From the NCBI GenBank assembly GCA_039111275.1, contig JBCCOH010000002.1, positions 47,403 to 111,402 on the forward strand: a stretch of DNA of 64,000 nucleotides. The letters are read 5' to 3'. Below the pieces are notes generated by a model. It saw only the letters and a list, made by a program, of their open reading frames with translations. It was not told the DNA's origin and did not search any database. A program made the translations under genes and the position numbers. This DNA comes from Phormidesmis sp039111275. Lineage in GTDB: Bacteria > Cyanobacteriota > Cyanobacteriia > Phormidesmidales > Phormidesmidaceae. Positions 31,974 through 41,171 of the stretch are shown here, in pieces (the stretch's first letter is position 1; each line of letters starts with the position of its first letter).

Positions 31974-33002
31974 ATGGTTCAAGAAAGACCACTGCCAACA
32001 TTTACAGCCACCACTTCCCAGGTCACTAAGGAAGAAGGGCTCACTGTCTACGAAGATATGGTGCTGGGTCGCTACTTTGAAGACAAGTGCGCTGAGCTGT
32101 ATCAGCGCGGCAAGGTCAAAGGATTTGTTCACTTATATAATGGACAAGAGGCTGTTGCCTCTGGTGTGATCAAGGCAATGCGCTCTGATGACTATGTCTG
32201 TAGTACCTACCGCGATCACGTCCACTCTCTTAGCGCTGGTGTGCCTGCTAGAGAAGTGATGGCTGAGCTGTTTGGCAAGGAAACGGGCTGTAGCAAGGGC
32301 CGAGGCGGCTCCATGCACATGTTTTCGCAAGAGCACAACGTTCTAGGTGGCTTTGCTTTTATCGGTGAAGGCATTCCGGTAGCGTTAGGCGCAGCGTTTC
32401 AGAGCCGCTACCGCAAAGAGGCTATGGGCGATGCCAACGCTGATCAGGTCACCGCCGCCTTCTTTGGTGATGGCACGACTAACAATGGTCAGTTCTTCGA
32501 GTGCCTAAATATGGCAGCGCTGTGGAAGTTACCGATCATCTTTGTGGTAGAGAACAATAAGTGGGCAATTGGCATGGCGCATGAAAGAGCCTCTAGCCAA
32601 ACCGAGATCTATAAGAAGGCTAGCGTGTTCGGCATGCCCGGTTACGAAGTCGACGGCATGGATGTGTTAGCCGTGCGTTCGGCGGCGCAAACGGCGATCG
32701 AGCGAGCTAGGGCTGGCGAAGGCCCCACCCTATTAGAGTGTCTGACCTATCGGTATCGCGGCCATTCCGTTGCCGACCCGGATGAGCTGCGCGATCCAGA
32801 AGAGAAGCAGTTTTGGCGCGATCGCGATCCGATCAAACGCTTCGAAGCCTACCTGCTAGAGCAGTCCCTAGTCAGCGAGGCCGAACTCAAAGCCGTCAAA
32901 GACAAAATCACCGAAGTCGTCGAAGATAGCCTAACTTTCGCCGAAGAGAGCCCCAACCCCAACCCCGCCGACCTACGCAAATACATCTTTGCTGAAGACT
33001 AG
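31974..33002 (+). CDS. pdhA: Pyruvate dehydrogenase E1 component, alpha subunit
   Basis: A 342-residue thiamine-diphosphate enzyme subunit. The ThDP motif GDGTTNNGQFFECLNMAALWKLPIIFVVENN is complete, and HVHSLSAGV and the SKGRGGSMHMF region match plastid and cyanobacterial E1 alpha proteins. The subunit decarboxylates pyruvate and, with PdhB, transfers the acetyl group to E2. It is followed by pdhB after 129 bp that contain a 17-bp inverted repeat. E2 and E3 genes are not in the window. Confidence 0.96.
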   Translation: MVQERPLPTFTATTSQVTKEEGLTVYEDMVLGRYFEDKCAELYQRGKVKGFVHLYNGQEAVASGVIKAMRSDDYVCSTYRDHVHSLSAGVPAREVMAELFGKETGCSKGRGGSMHMFSQEHNVLGGFAFIGEGIPVALGAAFQSRYRKEAMGDANADQVTAAFFGDGTTNNGQFFECLNMAALWKLPIIFVVENNKWAIGMAHERASSQTEIYKKASVFGMPGYEVDGMDVLAVRSAAQTAIERARAGEGPTLLECLTYRYRGHSVADPDELRDPEEKQFWRDRDPIKRFEAYLLEQSLVSEAELKAVKDKITEVVEDSLTFAEESPNPNPADLRKYIFAED

Positions 33003-33020
33003 TCGCATCTAATCAGCCGC

Positions 33021-33081
33021 CCTACGACTACGCTCAGGGCTCGGTTGCCGATCACCCCCGTGGGCTGAGCGTAGTCGTAGG
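33021..33081. repeat. Inverted repeat between pdhA and pdhB
   Basis: CCTACGACTACGCTCAG (33021-33037) and CTGAGCGTAGTCGTAGG (33065-33081) are perfect 17-bp arms with a 27-nt loop. No T-run follows on the plus strand. It is probably a dispersed intergenic palindrome that folds in the pdhA-pdhB transcript and could separate expression of the two subunits. Confidence 0.7.
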
Positions 33082-33131
33082 CGATAGCCTTCTCATCGAG
33101 TAGCTCCAACACATCCATCATCTCAAGTTAA

Positions 33132-34115
33132 ATGGCCCAAACTTTCCTATTCGACGCCCTGCGTGAAGCTATCGACGAAGAAATGTCCCGCGACCAGACC
33201 GTCATGGTTATGGGCGAAGACGTCGGTCAGTACGGCGGTTCCTACAAAGTCACTAAAGACCTCTACGAAAAATACGGCGAGTTGCGCGTCCTCGACACCC
33301 CCATCGCCGAAAACAGCTTCACGGGCATGGGGATTGGCGCAGCGATGACGGGCTTGCGGCCGATCATCGAAGGCATGAACATGGGTTTTTTGCTCCTCGC
33401 CTTCAACCAAATCTCTAATAACGCCGGCATGCTGCGCTACACCTCCGGCGGCAACTTCAAGATTCCTGTCGTTATTCGCGGTCCTGGCGGCGTTGGCTCT
33501 CAGCTCGGCGCAGAGCACTCCCAAAGGCTAGAAGCCTATTTCCAAGCCGTTCCCGGACTAAAAATTGTTGCCTGCTCCACGCCCCGCAATGCCAAAGGAC
33601 TGCTGAAAGCGGCGATTCGCGACGATAACCCCGTCCTATTCTTCGAGCACGTACTGCTCTACTTCAACAAAGAAGATCTGCCCGACGACGAGTACATCCT
33701 GCCGTTAGATAAGGCCGAGACCGTACGCACCGGTAAAGACGTGACCATCTTGACCTACTCACGGATGCGCTATCACGTCATGAAAGCGGTAGAAGGCTTG
33801 GAGCAAAAAGGCTACGACCCAGAAGTCATTGACCTAATCTCGCTAAAGCCCATCGACTACGACACGATTGGAGCTTCCATCAAAAAGACACACCGGGTTG
33901 TGATTGTCGAAGAGTGCATGCGCACGGGCGGCATTGGCGCAGAGATCATCGCCTCCATCAATGACCGTTTTTTTGACGAGCTAGACGGCCCAGTCATCCG
34001 GCTTTCCTCGCAAGACATCCCCACGCCTTACAACAAGGGGCTAGAAGATCTAACCATCGTGCAGCCCGCCCAAATCGAAGAAGCCGTCGAAAAAATCATG
34101 CAAGGCCGCCTCTAG
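33132..34115 (+). CDS. pdhB: Pyruvate dehydrogenase E1 component, beta subunit
   Basis: A 327-residue transketolase-like subunit (MAQTFLFDALREAIDEEM start; MGEDVGQYGGSYKVTKDLY; GGVGSQLGAEHSQRLE). It forms the alpha2-beta2 E1 heterotetramer with PdhA. A hairpin terminator follows at 34187-34217, so the downstream secDF pair is probably transcribed separately, although pdhB-secD-secF order is common in cyanobacteria. Confidence 0.96.
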   Translation: MAQTFLFDALREAIDEEMSRDQTVMVMGEDVGQYGGSYKVTKDLYEKYGELRVLDTPIAENSFTGMGIGAAMTGLRPIIEGMNMGFLLLAFNQISNNAGMLRYTSGGNFKIPVVIRGPGGVGSQLGAEHSQRLEAYFQAVPGLKIVACSTPRNAKGLLKAAIRDDNPVLFFEHVLLYFNKEDLPDDEYILPLDKAETVRTGKDVTILTYSRMRYHVMKAVEGLEQKGYDPEVIDLISLKPIDYDTIGASIKKTHRVVIVEECMRTGGIGAEIIASINDRFFDELDGPVIRLSSQDIPTPYNKGLEDLTIVQPAQIEEAVEKIMQGRL

Positions 34116-34186
34116 TTCACCGGGGAAAAAGGACTACCGAGGGTCGAGCGCAGTCGAGATCCGGCATCACAATTCCTCAACCTTTT

Positions 34187-34217
34187 ATGCCTCAGTCGCC
34201 ACGATTGAGGCATTTTG
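34187..34217 (+). terminator. Terminator after pdhB
   Basis: ATGCCTCA (34187-34194) and TGAGGCAT (34206-34213) form an 8-bp perfect stem with an 11-nt loop, followed by TTTT. It lies 71 bp after the pdhB stop and 53 bp before secD. Confidence 0.7.
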
Positions 34218-34269
34218 GTATTAGGATACTTAACTGCACTGGGCTGAAAAAGCGGCTCTAATCAAACCA

Positions 34270-35703
34270 ATGGATTCTATGGGTAAGCAACGCTTGATTT
34301 TGGCTTCGCTGCTGGGGCTAGTAATTGCGGCAATTGTGCTGATTGTGCAGGTCCCCACTCAGCTAGGGCTAGATCTGCGCGGTGGAACTCAGCTGACGAT
34401 GCAGGTCAGCCCAACAGAGGAAATACCCGATATTGGTGAAGCAGAGCTGGCGGCGGTGCAGCGAGTAATCGAAAACCGGGTAAATGGCCTTGGCGTTTCA
34501 GAAGCGGTAGTGCAAAGCGTCGGGCAAGACCAGCTTTCGATTCAGCTACCGGGGGTGAGCGATCCTGAGCAGGCTGAGCGGGTGCTAGGGGGGACGGCGC
34601 AGCTAGAGTTTCGTAACCAGAAGCCAGGAACAGAAGGGGCTTTGGCAGAGTTTCAAAGGATTGCGCAGCAGCAGCAGATAGCGCAGCAGGCACTGTTGTC
34701 TGGGGGGGCGGATGAGGAAGCGATCGCAGCTAACCAGGCGGCCATTGCCGAAACCCAGGAAGATATCTTGAACCTGTTTCAAGAGTCTCAGCTAACAGGC
34801 GACAAGCTCAGAGATGCGATCGCCGGACCCACCCCCAACGGTGCCGGTTCATGGCAAGTGGATATTGCCTTCGACTCAGAAGGCGCAGATCTTTTCGCCG
34901 AGCTCACGCGTGACATTGCTGGCACGGGTCGCGGTCTTGGCATCTTTCTAGACAATCAGCTCATCAGCGCTCCCGGCGTCAACGTGCAGTATGCCGAAAG
35001 CGGCATCGTTGGGGGCAACGCGACTATCTCTGGCCGCTTTGATGCAGAGTCCGCTCGCGACCTAGAAATTCAGCTGCGCGGCGGCTCTCTGCCGCTGCCT
35101 GTAGAAATTGTCGAGAACCGTACCGTCGGCGCAACCCTAGGCCGAGATAGCGTAGAGCGCAGTCTGTATGCGGCTTTGTTTGGCCTAGCGCTAGTCCTCG
35201 TCTTTATGGCTGTCTACTATCGCCTGCCGGGCGTGTTAGCCGATATCGCGCTAGTCGTTTACGCGATTTTGACTTTCGCTGCCTACAACCTGCTCGGCGT
35301 CACGCTGACCCTGCCGGGAATTGCTGGGTTCATTCTCAGTATCGGTATGGCCGTTGACGCGAATGTCTTGATCTTTGAGCGTACCCGTGAAGAGATGCGA
35401 TCAGGAAAAACGCTCTATCGGTCGGTCGAATCCGGCTTTTACCGGGCATTCTCTAGCATCTTGGACAGCAATGTCACAACGCTGATCGCCTGTGGCGCGC
35501 TGTTCTTCTTAGGCACAGGCTTGGTGCGAGGGTTTGCGCTGACATTGGCAATTGGGGTGCTCGTGAGCATGTTTACAGCCGTTAGCTGTAGCCGTACGCT
35601 GCTATTTTTTGCAATTGGCTTTCCTCAGTTCCGCAAGCCTCGTCTCTTTTGTCCTGATATTGAAGCGTTTCCGACTAGAGGCACATCCTCAGCCGTTCAG
35701 TAG
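34270..35703 (+). CDS. secD: Protein translocase subunit SecD
   Basis: A 477-residue inner-membrane protein of the RND superfamily. The N-terminal helix is followed by QLGLDLRGGTQLTMQV, a periplasmic P1 domain (about 35-285) and five C-terminal helices containing GIAGFILSIGMAVDANVLIFERTREE, the SecD signature. With SecF it uses the proton gradient to complete protein export through SecYEG. SecF begins 46 bp later. Confidence 0.96.
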   Translation: MDSMGKQRLILASLLGLVIAAIVLIVQVPTQLGLDLRGGTQLTMQVSPTEEIPDIGEAELAAVQRVIENRVNGLGVSEAVVQSVGQDQLSIQLPGVSDPEQAERVLGGTAQLEFRNQKPGTEGALAEFQRIAQQQQIAQQALLSGGADEEAIAANQAAIAETQEDILNLFQESQLTGDKLRDAIAGPTPNGAGSWQVDIAFDSEGADLFAELTRDIAGTGRGLGIFLDNQLISAPGVNVQYAESGIVGGNATISGRFDAESARDLEIQLRGGSLPLPVEIVENRTVGATLGRDSVERSLYAALFGLALVLVFMAVYYRLPGVLADIALVVYAILTFAAYNLLGVTLTLPGIAGFILSIGMAVDANVLIFERTREEMRSGKTLYRSVESGFYRAFSSILDSNVTTLIACGALFFLGTGLVRGFALTLAIGVLVSMFTAVSCSRTLLFFAIGFPQFRKPRLFCPDIEAFPTRGTSSAVQ

Positions 35704-35749
35704 ACCGTTTAATAGACCGTCTCTCTCACCCTAATGTTGCTTTGAATCT

Positions 35750-36727
35750 ATGAAAATTAACGTCATCAAGCAAAGAACTCTGTGGTGGACTCTCTCCAGC
35801 GTTCTAATCCTAGTCGGCATTGCGTCGATGGCTTTTTCATGGCAGCAGTATGGCGCACCGATCAAGCCTAGCCTCGATTTTGTTGGGGGGACTCGCCTAC
35901 AGCTTGCTCGCGACTGCACTGTGGCCGATAACTGCACCGATCCGATTGAGATCTCTGATGTCAGAGAGATTCTAGACGAGCAAGACCTAACCGGAAGCAG
36001 CATTCAGCTACTGGGTGAAGATCAGCAAACGGTGGTAGTGCGCACTCGCAATTTAGATGTGGATGAGCGCGATCGCCTCCAATCCGCCCTCGGTGAAACC
36101 ATCGGCACCATCGACCCCACCTCAACCAAGAACGATACCGTCGGCCCGGTCTTAGGTAGACAGCTACTAACCTCGGGTTTAACCTCGCTGATAGTCGCCT
36201 TTGCGCTCATTGCTGCCTACCTAAGTCTGCGATTCAAGTTTGACTACGCGATTCTAGCGATCGTCGCTCTACTGCACGACATCCTAATCACACTGGGACT
36301 ATTCTCTGTTCTGAGTCTGGTCACTGGCTACGAAGCCGACAGCTTATTTATCGTGGCACTGCTGACAATCGTCGGATTCTCAGTTAATGACACCGTTGTT
36401 ATCTACGATCGCATCCGCGAGACGCTCAAGCTCACCCCCGAACGCTCCATTAATGACATTGTTGATGCTTCAGTCAACGACACGCTAGGCCGCTCCATTA
36501 ACACCACCCTAACAACGGTCCTCACCCTATTGAGCATCGTTATCTTTGGCGGCGGTACGCTGAAGTTCTTCGCACTGGCGCTGATTACAGGATTTCTAGC
36601 TGGCGCCTACTCTAGTATTTTTATCGCCAGTACGCTGCTGGCCTGGTGGCGCAGCCGTTCAGAAGGCGATGGTGTTGATGGTGATGACTTTGAAGAGCCA
36701 ATCGATACAGCTCCGGTCTCGTCCTAA
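35750..36727 (+). CDS. secF: Protein translocase subunit SecF
   Basis: A 325-residue partner of SecD. It has an N-terminal helix, the family motif PSLDFVGGTRLQL, a periplasmic domain (about 50-125) and five helices including TIVGFSVNDTVVIYDRIRE. The C-terminal tail of about 25 residues is acidic. It is co-transcribed with secD and followed after 21 bp by a small membrane protein gene. Confidence 0.96.
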   Translation: MKINVIKQRTLWWTLSSVLILVGIASMAFSWQQYGAPIKPSLDFVGGTRLQLARDCTVADNCTDPIEISDVREILDEQDLTGSSIQLLGEDQQTVVVRTRNLDVDERDRLQSALGETIGTIDPTSTKNDTVGPVLGRQLLTSGLTSLIVAFALIAAYLSLRFKFDYAILAIVALLHDILITLGLFSVLSLVTGYEADSLFIVALLTIVGFSVNDTVVIYDRIRETLKLTPERSINDIVDASVNDTLGRSINTTLTTVLTLLSIVIFGGGTLKFFALALITGFLAGAYSSIFIASTLLAWWRSRSEGDGVDGDDFEEPIDTAPVSS

Positions 36728-36748
36728 TGCCCAGAACTGATAGGGCCA

Positions 36749-37150
36749 ATGTCTGATGAACGAGCAAAAGAACTAGAGGCGCTGCGCCAAGCGATGATGC
36801 GCACCTGGTGGCGAACTTGCCTAAGCTTGTGGTTAACAGTTGGGCTAGTTTCTCTATGGTGGGTAAGAGACGACCTGATTGAAATTAGCGAGTATTTTAC
36901 CTGGGCAGCGGTGCGCTCAATTTTTCTGTACAGCCGCTTGGCGGGGATGGGAATTGCGCTCTGTGTCGGCTTGACGTTTGCGCTGCTGGTGAGCGAGAGT
37001 CGACAGATTTTGTGGGGGATGTCGGCAGAAGAGCGATCGCGTCTCAGCGCTCAGTTAGATAGAATTCATGAGCAAGGCGCTTCGCATCCGCAGTGGAATT
37101 TGATTCGCCATGCAAGAGAGCGAGGCAGTAGAGAAAAGGGAACCAGGTAG
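36749..37150 (+). CDS. Hypothetical small membrane protein
   Basis: A 133-residue protein with two probable membrane helices (about 22-42 and 60-85) and a basic C-terminal tail (RERGSREKGTR). I do not recognise a family. It follows secF closely and may belong to the same operon. A very short open frame overlaps its stop by 1 bp. Confidence 0.6.
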   Translation: MSDERAKELEALRQAMMRTWWRTCLSLWLTVGLVSLWWVRDDLIEISEYFTWAAVRSIFLYSRLAGMGIALCVGLTFALLVSESRQILWGMSAEERSRLSAQLDRIHEQGASHPQWNLIRHARERGSREKGTR

Positions 37151-37335
37151 TGGTTGTTGCACCATCTAGAACGACTCGCGCAGACCGGGTTGCCTTATAC
37201 TTGGCACTGCCTTCTCTACCTATCAAGGAGATTCCTAAGCTGATTGAGTCGAATCGCAGCGCTGGTAGACGCGCGATTCGACAAGCAATCAGGGACTGGG
37301 TGAAAGCTCAGTCAATTGAAAGATTTGAAACGTAG
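37150..37335 (+). CDS. Possible small basic protein
   Basis: A 61-residue frame starting at a GTG that overlaps the preceding stop (TAGTG). It is rich in Arg and Ala, helical, with a segment (KEIPKLIESNRSAGRRAIRQAI) that could be a nucleic-acid-binding helix pair. Its last 28 bp overlap the convergent nagB gene. The close overlap with the upstream gene favours a real small gene, but no family evidence supports it. Confidence 0.35.
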   Translation: MVVAPSRTTRADRVALYLALPSLPIKEIPKLIESNRSAGRRAIRQAIRDWVKAQSIERFET

Positions 37336-38120
37336 TTTGAAGCTGCCGCTTGGTCCAATAGCAAGGTTGTTTGCGATAGTTTTCGTAGGATAGCGGCTGG
37401 ACAGTCGGGACTAATCGGACCCGTTAACAGCCGCTGCACGACTGCTGCTTTTTCCTTACCAAAAGCCAAACAAAGACGGTGTTTGACTGCGCCAATCGCG
37501 CTTAGCGTCAGGGTGAAGGCGTAATTAGGAACAGCGTCTATTGTCTCAAGGTCCGTAGAGTTTAGTTGCTGCTGTCGGTTCTTTTCGTCTAGTCGCACAA
37601 GCTTGACCCAGCGCGGGTCGTTAAAGTTGGCTACGGCTGGATCGTTAAAGGCGAGGTGGCCATTGTCGCCAATGCCGAGAAAGCAGAGGTCGGGTGGGTG
37701 CGATCGCAATTTCTTCTCATACTGCTCGCAGATTGCTATTGGCAGCAGTCCATCGCCTTCAATACTGTGAAACGCCTGCATTGCTACCTGGCTAGTCAGA
37801 TGCATTTTTAGATATTGCCGAAAGCTGGCCGGATGCTCAGCCGCGATGCCGAGATATTCGTCTAGATGAAAGCCAGTAATTTTCGACCAGTCTATATCTG
37901 TGCGGCTAGTGAGATGGCGCAGACACTGCTTTTGCGATCGCCCCGTGGCAAAAACTGCGATCGCCCGCTGCCTTTCCTCAACCGCTGCGCGCAAAATCCT
38001 CGCTGCCTGCGCACTAGCTGCTAGCGCTACCGCTTCAGCCGACTGATAGATCTCTACCCTAAGCGTATCTACCTGAAGGATACGATTCGGCTCGAACGTA
38101 GAATCTTTCAACATAGGCAC
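37308..38120 (-). CDS. nagB: Glucosamine-6-phosphate deaminase-like protein
   Basis: A 270-residue isomerase/deaminase of the NagB/SugarP_isomerase family. Active-site residues appear in FATGRSQ (sugar phosphate loop, usually ATGxTP), TGFHLDEYLG (Asp and Glu) and GIGDNGHLAFNDP (catalytic His and Asp). The reaction is glucosamine 6-phosphate to fructose 6-phosphate plus ammonia. An ATG two codons later (38114) is an alternative start. It stands alone between the secDF group and the UPF0182 gene. The replaced TP in the phosphate loop might mark a variant substrate. Confidence 0.85.
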   Translation of the reverse strand: MPMLKDSTFEPNRILQVDTLRVEIYQSAEAVALAASAQAARILRAAVEERQRAIAVFATGRSQKQCLRHLTSRTDIDWSKITGFHLDEYLGIAAEHPASFRQYLKMHLTSQVAMQAFHSIEGDGLLPIAICEQYEKKLRSHPPDLCFLGIGDNGHLAFNDPAVANFNDPRWVKLVRLDEKNRQQQLNSTDLETIDAVPNYAFTLTLSAIGAVKHRLCLAFGKEKAAVVQRLLTGPISPDCPAAILRKLSQTTLLLDQAAASNYVSNLSID

Positions 38121-38287
38121 CCAGAAGAAATGAAACCGAAAGTTAAATATTTGGGCGATTCCGGTTCGTCGACTATTTCAGGGTTCATGATCAGTATATT
38201 GTCCCATTTCGGCAGCTCACCTAAAAAGCGCCAACCTGAAGCGTCAGCCTAAAGCTCCAATCCAAAGCTCCAATCTAAAGCCTTATC

Positions 38288-41125
38288 GTGAATTCACCTC
38301 GCCCCAGCCTCGCTAAATCCGGTCGCTCTTACATATGGCTATGGTGGCTAGCTGGCATTCTACTGCTGACAGTTGCTAGTGCCACCACCATTATTCATCT
38401 GCTGACAGAGTATTGGTGGTTCAGTGCGACTGGATTTGCTGATGTATTTCAGCTGCGGCTGGGCTGGAGCCTTCTGTGTGCGGCCCTCTCTTTCCTTGCC
38501 TGTGGCGTGCTACTAGGTGCGAACTTTTGGCTGGCCCTACGGCTGACGCGCGATCGCCCCTTCTACTCACCCAAAAACCCTGAGTGGGCACCGCTCATCC
38601 CCGGCCTGATCAAATACGGCGGCATGTCCTTGATTGTGCTGCTTTCTCTAGGCGCAGCCCAAAGAGGAGCTCAGGCTTGGGAAACCCTGCTCAAGTTCCT
38701 GAATCCCACCGACTTTAATATTGTCGATCCGATCTATCAGCAGGACATCGGCTTCTATATTTTCAGAATGCCAGTCTATCAAGGGCTGCAGCGACAAGGG
38801 CTAGAGCTTTTGATCTGGGCCTTGATCATCACGCTGGCGGTCTATGCGCTGAGAGGAGAGATTCGGATAGAGCGCGGCTGGAAGTATTTGCTCACCGGAC
38901 CGGTAAAGACACACCTGTGCGCGATTTTGAGTGTGATCGCCCTAGTTGCGGCGCTGGGCTACTGGCTGGCCCGCTACGATTTGCTCTACTCTGCTAGCGG
39001 CGTCGTCTTCGGCGCGGGCTACACAGACGTAAACGCTCGCCTCAATGCCTACACCGTCATGGGGTTCATCACCCTGGTGATGGCGGCGCTGTTCATCGTT
39101 TCTCTGTGGCGCTCCGGCTTTTCCCTCCCCCTCACTAGCCTTGGCATCTATCTCACCGTTCTGCTAGTCGTCGGCCTGATTTACCCTGCCCTTCAGCAAA
39201 GCCTCACCGTCGAACCCAACGAACTCGACAAAGAAGCCCCCTTTATCGCCCACAACCTCGAATTTACCCGTCAAGCCTACGGACTCACAGATGTACAAAG
39301 AGAGGATTTTGCGGTAGAAGACGACTTGGCCGCACCTGCGCTCGAGCAAAACACCGCCACTTTGGACAATATTCGCCTCTGGGGCTATCAAACCCTGCTG
39401 AGCACCTACCAAGAATTGCAAAGTCTGCGTCTCTACTACCGCTTCAATGACGTTGATATCGATCGCTACACCCTCAATGGCGACTATCGTCAGGTGATGC
39501 TTTCTGCTCGCGAGCTTGACTATGAGGCTGTTCCCGAAAAAGCTCAAAATTGGGTGAACCAAAGGCTCAAGTACACCCACGGCTATGGCGTTGCCATGAG
39601 TCCGGTCAACCAAGTCACCATTGAGGGGCTGCCTGACTTTTTTGTCAAAGATATTCCCCCTCAATCGTCTGTGGATCTGACCATCGACCAGCCCCGTATC
39701 TACTACGGCGAAGAAACCGATCACTATGTTTATACAGGCACTAGCACCGAAGAATTCGACTATCCGCTAGGAAACGACAATGCGACTAACCTGTACGACG
39801 GTGCGGGCGGCGTCAGTATGGGGTCGATGTTCAGAAAGCTGACCTACGCGCTCGAAATCGGTTCGCTAAAGCCGCTGATTTCCAACTACTTTACTGCTGA
39901 CTCTAAAATTCACTATCACCGCGATATTGCCGACAGGGCGCAGCGGATTGTGCCTTTTTTACAGCTAGATAGCGATCCTTATCTGGCGCTGATTGACGGT
40001 CGCTTTCAGTGGATTCTAGATGGCTATACGACGAGCGATCGCTACCCCTATTCCGAACCGCTCATCCTTTCGCCGAACGCAGGCGAATTCCTTGGTAGCG
40101 CCGATGAACTGCGAGACATTGCCCTTAGCAATGCCAATTACATTCGCGACGCCGCCAAAGTCGTCATCGACGCTTACGACGGTACGCTCACGGTCTATGC
40201 CATCGACGAAACCGATCCGGTCCTAGCCACCTACGAGAAGATCTTTCCTACTCTGTTTACGCCGCTTAGTGAAGCGTCCGCAGAGCTGCGTAGCCACTTC
40301 CGCTATCCGCTCAACTTCTTCCAAATTCAGTCACAGATGTACCGCGCCTATCACATGGAAGATACCGAAGTCTTCTACAACCAAGAAGACCTGTGGCAGC
40401 TGCCGCAGCAGATTGGCAACAACAACAATTCTGAGCAGATGCAGCCCTACTACGTGATCATGCGGCTGCCCAACGCCGAGGGCGAAGAATTCTTGCAAAT
40501 TCTCCCTTTCACCCCCTCGCGTAAAGACAACATGGTCTCCTGGATGGCCGCTCGCTGTGATGGCGACAGCTACGGTCAGCTCGTGCTCTACAAGTTCCCC
40601 AAGCAGGTGCTGGTCTATGGTCCCCAGCAGATAGAAGCCCGTATCGACCAGACGCCGGACATCTCAGAACAGCTCACCCTTTGGAACCAGCAGGGCTCTA
40701 GCGTGATTCGCGGCAATCTGCTCGTCATTCCCATCGATCAGTCTCTTCTCTACTTCGAGCCTGTTTATTTGCAAGCCGATAAGGGCGCGCTGCCCGAACT
40801 CAAGCGGGTCATCGTTGCTTTCAAGAACACCATCGTTATGCGTCAAACCCTACCAGAAGCGTTAGACGCCATCTTTGGCACCCAGACTGCTGCTGCTGCC
40901 GAACCGATCGAACCTGCTTCAGAAACTTCTGGAACGACGCCAGCTACAAGCCCTACCACTGCTACTGTCCCTGCCTCGCAGCGCGAACAGGTCGAGGCCG
41001 CTATCGAAGCCTATGAACAAGGTCAAGAAGCAATACAAAAAGGCGATTGGGCTGCTTATGGTCAGTCGCAAAAGCGTTTAGGTACTCTGTTACGAGAGCT
41101 GAACGGTGAAAACGCAGAGCCATAA
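38288..41125 (+). CDS. UPF0182 family large membrane protein
   Basis: A 945-residue protein starting at a GTG. Seven or so membrane helices fill residues 15-310, followed by a large extracytoplasmic domain with family segments such as YYGEETDHYVYTGT and DGAGGVSMGS. A Thr/Ala/Pro-rich linker (about 865-900) precedes a short helical tail. The family is common in actinobacteria and cyanobacteria and has no assigned function. An imperfect 12-bp repeat (AAAGCTCCAATC) lies just upstream near 38254-38280. Confidence 0.9.
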   Translation: MNSPRPSLAKSGRSYIWLWWLAGILLLTVASATTIIHLLTEYWWFSATGFADVFQLRLGWSLLCAALSFLACGVLLGANFWLALRLTRDRPFYSPKNPEWAPLIPGLIKYGGMSLIVLLSLGAAQRGAQAWETLLKFLNPTDFNIVDPIYQQDIGFYIFRMPVYQGLQRQGLELLIWALIITLAVYALRGEIRIERGWKYLLTGPVKTHLCAILSVIALVAALGYWLARYDLLYSASGVVFGAGYTDVNARLNAYTVMGFITLVMAALFIVSLWRSGFSLPLTSLGIYLTVLLVVGLIYPALQQSLTVEPNELDKEAPFIAHNLEFTRQAYGLTDVQREDFAVEDDLAAPALEQNTATLDNIRLWGYQTLLSTYQELQSLRLYYRFNDVDIDRYTLNGDYRQVMLSARELDYEAVPEKAQNWVNQRLKYTHGYGVAMSPVNQVTIEGLPDFFVKDIPPQSSVDLTIDQPRIYYGEETDHYVYTGTSTEEFDYPLGNDNATNLYDGAGGVSMGSMFRKLTYALEIGSLKPLISNYFTADSKIHYHRDIADRAQRIVPFLQLDSDPYLALIDGRFQWILDGYTTSDRYPYSEPLILSPNAGEFLGSADELRDIALSNANYIRDAAKVVIDAYDGTLTVYAIDETDPVLATYEKIFPTLFTPLSEASAELRSHFRYPLNFFQIQSQMYRAYHMEDTEVFYNQEDLWQLPQQIGNNNNSEQMQPYYVIMRLPNAEGEEFLQILPFTPSRKDNMVSWMAARCDGDSYGQLVLYKFPKQVLVYGPQQIEARIDQTPDISEQLTLWNQQGSSVIRGNLLVIPIDQSLLYFEPVYLQADKGALPELKRVIVAFKNTIVMRQTLPEALDAIFGTQTAAAAEPIEPASETSGTTPATSPTTATVPASQREQVEAAIEAYEQGQEAIQKGDWAAYGQSQKRLGTLLRELNGENAEP

Positions 41126-41171
41126 GTCTGTCGGGCCTATATTTGTAGCGTTTCACGCTGTTGATTTCGGT

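Noticed and set aside
39164..39724. 186-codon minus-strand open frame inside the UPF0182 gene
   Set aside because: The plus-strand UPF0182 protein is continuous and recognisable, and this frame has no domain.
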